Made by a program: the position numbers and the translations under genes
In this document: positions 58,274 to 64,000 of the stretch, one piece after another
Numbering within the stretch: position 1 is the stretch's first letter
Layout of the letters: the number at the start of each line of letters is the position of its first letter
From: Psilocybe azurescens
Lineage: Eukaryota; Basidiomycota; Agaricomycetes; Agaricales; Agrocybaceae
Assembly: GCA_023853785.1 (NCBI GenBank)
Contig: JAJIRX010000640.1
Coordinates: 124,001-188,000, forward strand
Reading direction: 5' to 3'
Length of the DNA: 64,000 bases
The notes under the pieces: model-generated
The model's input: the letters and a program-made list of their open reading frames with translations, nothing else
Databases searched by the model: none
What the model was told of the DNA's origin: nothing

Positions 58274-60945
58274 TTATTCGGTTTTGTCTTTTGCAACTAC
58301 TATGCTATCTGCACTAGAAGCATAGCGTATGGAATAGCGAGGTATAGACGCAAGATGTTGACCTGTCAGAACTTGGAACAGTAATCGTAGCGGATTGTAA
58401 TGTCTGGCTAGCTGGTTCCAGAGCGCGACTGAGTAAAAATAATGTTAGACAAATGAAAATATTAGACTGAAAAGCATGGAGCTTACTGTATTGGAAGAAA
58501 ATAGTGGAAAGAGGGATAGGTTGGTTCTGATATTTGTATTAATCAATAAATAAAACAATAATTTTTGAAAATTAATCTCTTGAGACGTACCTCCAATACA
58601 ATATAAACGGGAACAGCGCTGGACCGAGTGTTCACCTTCATATTTAACATGCTCTGGGGTGCGTGCAACTTGAAATAAATCCCTCCTGATCACAAATAAA
58701 AAGAAACGAAAATGAACAAAAGGATTTAAAGAGTCATCGATTACATGAGTAAAGGGATAGAACAACATACCAGGAAGCCTCCATGGGTCTTTCACTCGAA
58801 GCATCAAAGCAAAAAGTGGAAAGTGATGCATGAATGCGAGGAGAGTCTCGATGCACGCTTGCAACAGCAGAGTGGCTAATCGAAAGCTGCGCGGGCAGAT
58901 CACGTGAGTGTTGATTACATGACGAGGAGGGAAGAAAAAGCAACTTACCACAGCAAACAGTACATAATACACCAGCGCGGTCGGGAAAAGGAATGCGAGC
59001 AGCGTGAAGAGAACAGTTCCGAACAGCAGTTGGTCGATATCGTACGACCACGTGTCGGTGCGGTTGCGTAGAGCATTTCGTCTCTTTCCTAGATTGAAAA
59101 GAATTGGGTTTGTGACGTTAGCGACTGGGCAGTTGAAGATTTATATAGAGGGACAAGTGGTTGTGCGTACCTCGAAAGACTCCCCATAGAAGACCGCCGC
59201 CGAGCTTGACGCCTGCTGCCCAATACACGCCCCTCGCAAGCTCGTACCCCACTCGGAGATGGACAGTGAGAAACAGGGATAGGAGGTCCGAGATCAGGGA
59301 TAGTAATAGTGTGAATCCGCCAATGGACGCCAGGAGTCCTAGGGCGGTGAAAAGCGACGGTGCAAGAGGAGGCATGATAGCTGTAACACCGTCCATTTGA
59401 AGGCTTGATTTTGATAAGACCATGATTGAGACTCACAGTTCCAGGTATCGATGACTCCGAGCAGAGTCGTCACGTAGAACCGGCTGAGTTGGGTGTTCAG
59501 CTTGAGCCCTGCTGGCCATGCATCCAGCCAGAACAGCGCAGCTCGGGGTAGTTGGAACAGAAGAGTCTAGAAAGGCGAATTCAGTAACAGATAAGAGGAG
59601 TAGCGATAGGTTTTGTAAATAGTTACCTGTACCATCTGGTTTGCTCTGTCGGCGAGGAAAACGCTGTTTTCTGAGAGAAAGGTCCCGAATGCGAAGCCGA
59701 TCGTCATGTCGTTCATTATGAGCCATGCGGTATTAAAGAAACTGGAAAGTATTTAAGAATATAGACAGCAGTATTGAGCAAAGAAAAGATACAAAACGTA
59801 CTTGGTGTATCTATGGGAATAGTTTGCGATGTCTTGTGTGTTTTGTCGTTGCAGGGTTGTGACTTGTGTGATGAAAAAGACGGCTTGCTCGACTCGCACG
59901 TCGAATTGTTGCACTGGAAATCTTTGTCAAATTGGACAACTGAGGCCGCATGAGAGGAAGAAAGCGAACCTGTTGCAGATACATCCTTCAACCTGATATA
60001 ACTTTCTCCATTCCCTGATCTGATGTAGGCAGGAACGGGGAGTACAGGGAGGTTGGCTACATTTGCAGCGAGAGCGGACACCCAGAGTGATATGTTGGAA
60101 AGCGACGCAAGGTATGATGCGAGGGCGAGCAAGAATGTTGCAGTTGTGGGAAGTAACTTCGGGGACGCTGGTGGAGATTGTAGAATTCCTTGAACCAACG
60201 AAGACGCGTTCAACTGGCAGATACAGCCTTAGTATCAGTAATGGACTGCCTGGGATCAAGTAGTAGTAGTAGCACGCACTTGATTAAGCAGCGTCTCATT
60301 CAATGCTTGGTCGATATTCCTAGGTTGAGGACGCGTAAAATCGTACTGCGCCATCGTAATATATGGGTTGGCCTTGGTCGACATGGGTGGGGGAGACAAT
60401 TGCGGCAGATCCATGACATAGAACCTCAGTGATTGAGGAGTATGGCGGTGATACATCACGAAGGAGAACTCTGTAGCGCTCCCGCTCCCCAACGCCCACA
60501 GTTTGAGAGACGTAGGAATCGGTGACGACCTTCTCTCATCCTTGTCGAACTCGCATGTCCCAAGCAAAACAGGGTCGCCTCCACAAGATAATTTCACTGC
60601 TTTCCATAAGGATGAGCGAGAGAGCACGCCAGGCATCGCTGACTCTGATCGTGTATACGGGGCATCGGGAATGTCCTGTTGAATTATAAATGAAGAAGGC
60701 CATCACACGATGCAGTTGTCCAGAAACATGATGCATGGACTTACATCAAGAACCCCCACGACGCATATCGCTGGCTTTAGCCACCCGTAGCACACACCAC
60801 TCGTTGAGGAACCCTTTGGCCAGAAGACGGACGCGGAGGACGTCGGCGTCGTCGTTGACGATGGTGGCATGTCATAAAGAAGGGAAACGGCCACGTGATA
60901 TGCGCCCAGTATCCAGTTGGGGACTGAGAGGCGCAGTGCGCACAA
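58274..60945 (-). CDS. GPI1: GPI1 / PIG-Q homologue, copy C (GPI-GlcNAc transferase subunit)
   Basis: Twelve exons, all GT-AG: 60945-60745, 60675-60280, 60213-59970, 59913-59802, 59741-59627, 59566-59437, 59380-59171, 59088-58949, 58886-58771, 58685-58591, 58526-58487, 58428-58274. About 650 residues, or about 625 if Met at 60870 (MPPSSTTTPTSSAS) is used. Diagnostic segments: [138 protein letters not shown]. Multi-pass ER membrane protein of the complex that makes GlcNAc-PI. Exon 9 has one extra base at about 58883 relative to copy A. Keeping the 62-bp intron 8 restores the frame with 21 added residues. Divergent from Rho with 51 bp between starts. Confidence 0.85.
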
Positions 60946-60996
60946 CCGGACCTTTGTTCAAAGTTGACACTCAATCCCAATCACGCCCTCTGCCTA
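60946..60996. promoter_or_regulatory. Short divergent intergenic region GPI1/Rho
   Basis: Only 51 bp separate the farthest GPI1 start and the Rho start (126 bp from the nearer GPI1 start). The arrangement is the same in copy A (33016-33066). Either the GPI1 start is the inner one at 60870 or the two transcripts overlap in their leaders. No clear TATA box. Confidence 0.45.
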
Positions 60997-61828
60997 ATGG
61001 ATTCAACAACGGGCTCGGCTTCTTCAAGACGTCCGGATGCGAAGAGAAAGCTCGTGGTCGTCGGAGATGGTAAGCAGATAGTGGATACGCGGTGTCCGAC
61101 CATCAGAGAGGATCTGACCCTTCCACAGGTGGATGCGGCAAGACATGCCTGCTCATCGTATACGCCGAGAACCGATTTCCAGAGGTGCATACCCTTCATC
61201 TAATCATCTTCCTGCGATTGTGTCCGTAGAGAACGATATCTCATGTTGTTACATTCCTTCCAGGCATACATACCGACTGTGTTCGAAAACTACGTCACTC
61301 TGGTCCAGCACGAAAATAGGCTGATCGAGGTCGCCCTCTGGGACACGGCAGGCCAGGAGGAGTACGACCGCCTGCGTCCGCTCAGCTATCCAGAGAGCGA
61401 CGTGATCCTCATCGTGTTCTCGGTCGACTTCCCGACCAGTCTCGCGAATGTTCTTGATAAGGTAGTGTACTTCATTGCTCTTTCTCGTCGCGCCACCCAA
61501 ACCAACCAACTCAAGCATTGACATATTTCATATTTAGTGGTATCCTGAAGTGTCCCATTTCTGCCCAACGACGCCGATGCTCCTCATAGGCACCAAAACC
61601 GACCTGCGAGCCGACCCAACGACGGTGCGCATGCTGTCGGCGCAGGGCCAGGTACCCGTCACCCCTGAGCAGGGCATAGTCGTCGCCAAGGACATCGGCG
61701 CGACGTACAAGGAGTGCAGTGCGAAGACAGGCAAGGGTGTCAGGGAGGTGTTCGACGCCGCCCTCAGAGAGAGCCTGAAAGGCCGCTGGGGCAGGACTAT
61801 CAAGCACCGGAAGTGCATGATCATGTGA
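60997..61828 (+). CDS. Rho-family small GTPase, copy C (intact)
   Basis: Exons 60997-61069, 61129-61184, 61264-61461, 61538-61828; 205 residues. P-loop GDGGCGKTC, switch [10 protein letters not shown] (effector Thr), switch [26 protein letters not shown] for guanine specificity, [13 protein letters not shown], and C-terminal CMIM, a CaaX box for lipid attachment. The Rho insert region [12 protein letters not shown] is present. It acts at membranes on actin and cell polarity in this family. Closest to Rho1/Rho3-type by motif; the exact subclass is not settled. All splice sites are canonical and no lesion is seen. It is the only intact gene of the three-copy block. Confidence 0.92.
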
Positions 61829-62862
61829 AGACATACGACACGACCACGACCACGACCCGCAAATGACACCTCATCGTTCGGCTCGACTTACTCGTTGCCA
61901 TTTTTTTCGCTTATCGGGATTTTTTATGTCCAATGGTGAAAGGAGGGTAGCAGGGCTTTTAATCCGCTTCAGTCCCCTCTTTTCTTCTCTCTTGTCTTTT
62001 TCTCTGGAATACTGTCCCTGCTGCCAAGTAGCCGTTGTTGTACTTTGACTCTAACATACCCTTGGGCCCCAATGTCTTTGTGCTTTCTCCCACACTGTTT
62101 TCCAATTTCAACCCAATATTCCTTCTTCTTACTTAGGCTGGTCCTTCTATCATCTCATCCTCTTGTTACCTACTTCGCCTTCTGCCTTTTCTACATAATA
62201 GTACCAACCATGCTGCCATATATATTCCCCTCGCATGTACATACTTGCATATCCTTATACAGTAGCAATTGAAAATCACTCTGGACATTCACATTCATTC
62301 CTTGTCTTCCATTCTCCCTGATTCAGGACAGCAATAAGGCACTTGATATGATATATTTTGGTATCAACAGTTACGCTACCAGCTCTTTTGACAAATCTGC
62401 AAGAAACTACATTGGAGATCATTTTCAGATGTCCAATACTACAGCAAACTCTAGGACTCAGTTCTCAAGGCTCACAAAATTAATGGGAGCCAAATAAGGC
62501 AGGGCCAAAATAAGGCAGTAACAAGTGGTAAAAGTAAGAAATAATACAATCACAGTACAACAATATAACTAACAACAGAACTACTAATGAAAAAAAAGAG
62601 CTCAGTGAATGATGACTGCAATTCTATGTGCAATCTAGTGTCTTCTGACTAAAACAGGAATATTTGCAGGAAGAGCAAGCAATCCTAGATTTTGGGCTAA
62701 CACCATGCATTGCTGAGCTGCATTTCAAGGGAGAAAAATATAGACAAGCAGAATAAAAATAGAATCTAAACTTACCAGTAAATTAGTTGAGTTCTTCTCT
62801 TGATGTAGGGTTGGAGACAGTCTGAGATTGTGCTAAGCCATTTGCTTGAATGGTGACTGGGT
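61829..62862. other. 3' flank of Rho and intergenic DNA
   Basis: Similarity to copy A ends at about 61955 (GGTAGCAGGGCTTT). After that comes a pyrimidine-rich stretch (61965-62280) and AT-rich DNA. No gene seen. Confidence 0.5.
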
Positions 62863-63446
62863 TCAGGAGGGGCTATAAGCTCCAACTTGACTATTAGCCA
62901 ATAATACTGGTTGCTCAATCAACCTCTGGCGTATAAATGCAACATCAGCAGCTAAGTTATCAACAGAGCCTTGAAGTTGCTTGATAGAGCCTTGAAGTTG
63001 CTTGATAGAGCCTTGAAGTTGCTTGATAGAGCCTTGAAGTTGATTATGAATTTGTTGAATGGTTGCAGTAAGTTGATTGAATTGTTGATTGATCTTAGCA
63101 GTGAGATTTGCAACCCAAGCTGGTGCAACGTAATTATTGCCACCAGGGTCATCAGATATAACAAGGCCAACCATATAGGCCTCTACTGCTCCAACCTCAT
63201 CATCAGTAGCAGCACCAGGACTTCCAATGTCTGGGGTTTATTCAAAATCAGTGGAAGTGTTGAAAAAAAAAGCAAGAATGACTCACCCTTGGAGCTGGCT
63301 AGTTGGTTGAGATCATCATGGGCATTGGATATGTTACTAAGAAGGGCTGGGTTGGCTGGAATTGGAGGAAGGGGAACATTCACAGCATTTGGAGGTGCTG
63401 TAAGTCCAGTCATTGTTGTGGTTGGGTTGATAGAGAGCAGAGACAA
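62863..63446 (-). CDS. Small two-exon protein with LQGSIKQ repeats, function unknown
   Basis: Exon 1 63446-63287, intron 63286-63231 (GTGAGT...CCCCAG), exon 2 63230-62863; 175 residues with TAA at the end. N-terminus Pro-rich (APPNAVNVPLPPIPANPALL), middle YMVGLVISDDPGGNNYVAPAWVA, C-terminal half likely coiled coil (INQQFNQLTATIQQIHNQLQ) with almost four copies of LQGSIKQ. The splice keeps the frame. Met at residue 12 (MTGL) is an alternative start. Similar short coiled-coil proteins occur in mushrooms, but I can name no function. No lesion seen. Confidence 0.55.
62965..63042. repeat. 21-bp coding tandem repeat, about 3.7 copies
   Basis: Unit AGAGCCTTGAAGTTGCTTGAT on the plus strand, copies identical. 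Encodes the heptad LQGSIKQ on the minus strand, so gain or loss of units keeps the frame and the coiled-coil register. Confidence 0.9.
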
Positions 63447-64000
63447 AAGCTAGCACCACTCACATATTGCAATGCTTCCTTGTGTACACTTGTGTGTACT
63501 TGTGTGCAGGTCCTACTAATCACCCAAAATAGGGTTTGCCTGGGCCCGATTGTATGTGCTCGAAACAAACAAGCTCGCCGTATGCACACCCTTTCATTGT
63601 CTTTAACACCCTAGACCACACACATCTACCGAATCCAAAACTTCAAGACTTTTCCTGTGGACTACCAAGTATCAATAAGGTATTTTATCTGATATGAGAC
63701 ATCTCGTTAAGTTGGCGAACCGCAAAACCATTCAAGCCCTGGATGCTGGATGTCGCGAACAGCTTCATCATATTTTCGCTGCCAGGAACTTTCATAGAAG
63801 CCCTGCAGCGCCGCTGAAGTGGGAATCTGAAGGCCATAAGGTCGAAGATCTCGAGCGTTTGGTTTGTAATTTTCCCGTGTCTTCGATCCACTTCATCCCA
63901 TCCAATCTACTGGATCTTTGCGTAGTGGAATAGCATTGCAGCCTGTCAGATTTTTGGGGTGCCACACACATCCTCTTCCGCAAAATCTGGTCTCTCGAAA
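63447..64000. other. Right edge of the window
   Basis: Upstream of the two-exon gene. A CTTGTGTGTACTTGTGTGCAGG-like repeat lies near 63480-63510. One ORF 63694-63933 on the plus strand (79 codons, RHLVKLANRKTIQALDAGCREQ) may be the first exon of a gene beyond the window. No family recognised. Confidence 0.35.

Noticed and set aside
1..64000. CRISPR arrays, tRNA or rRNA genes, bacterial-type operons
   Set aside because: None seen. Direct repeats are LTRs, WD40 units or short tandem repeats, and genes have spliceosomal introns.

Overview
The window looks like nuclear DNA of a mushroom-forming basidiomycete (Agaricomycete). Reasons: short GT-AG introns of about 50-80 bp, a GPI1/PIG-Q gene divergent from a Rho GTPase, a STAND/NLR protein with a nearly identical WD40 array, cysteine clusters of the type associated with fungal KDZ transposons, and several kinds of fungal transposon. 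The species cannot be fixed from sequence alone. Most of the window is mobile DNA or duplicated gene remnants; very little is clearly intact single-copy gene.

1-25.4 kb is a stack of nested insertions, each resolved to the base by its target duplication. A hAT-like transposase (minus strand, DUF659 type) is split between 1-595 and 25374 onward. The gap is a CACTA-like MITE (3-bp duplication TAT). The MITE holds a chromodomain-type Gypsy element, gypsy-1 (759-25083, duplication AAGAC). Gypsy-1 holds three further insertions: gypsy-2 in opposite orientation (2637-9017, CTACC), a Copia element (11273-16255, ACTTC), and a 5.96-kb DNA transposon inside its 3' LTR (18889-24851, 9-bp duplication). 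Removing the insertions restores continuous gypsy-1 pol.

25.4-37.4 kb continues the hAT copy, then a truncated Copia element and a small TA-flanked MITE. Two head-to-tail copies (A and B) follow of a gene block: the 3' end of a FAD-dependent oxidoreductase, GPI1 on the minus strand, and a Rho GTPase on the plus strand. Both copies are decayed. A third copy (C) lies at 57.6-61.95 kb. Its Rho gene is intact, and its 12-exon GPI1 has a single one-base lesion beside an intron.

39.7-45.2 kb holds one long NLR-type gene: helical N-terminus, NACHT NTPase, then 14 WD40 repeats of 129 bp. It carries four single-base frame breaks. From about 42.4 kb onward the DNA becomes AT-rich and strongly CpG-poor, a state that lasts to about 57.6 kb.

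46.6-57.3 kb is transposon DNA: a Tc1/mariner element and MITE, a KDZ-associated CxC5/CxC6-like gene remnant, a second hAT copy, and a 2.4-kb near-perfect palindromic element inserted in that hAT with a 7-bp duplication. The window ends with a small two-exon gene of unknown function (62863-63446) carrying a 21-bp coding tandem repeat.
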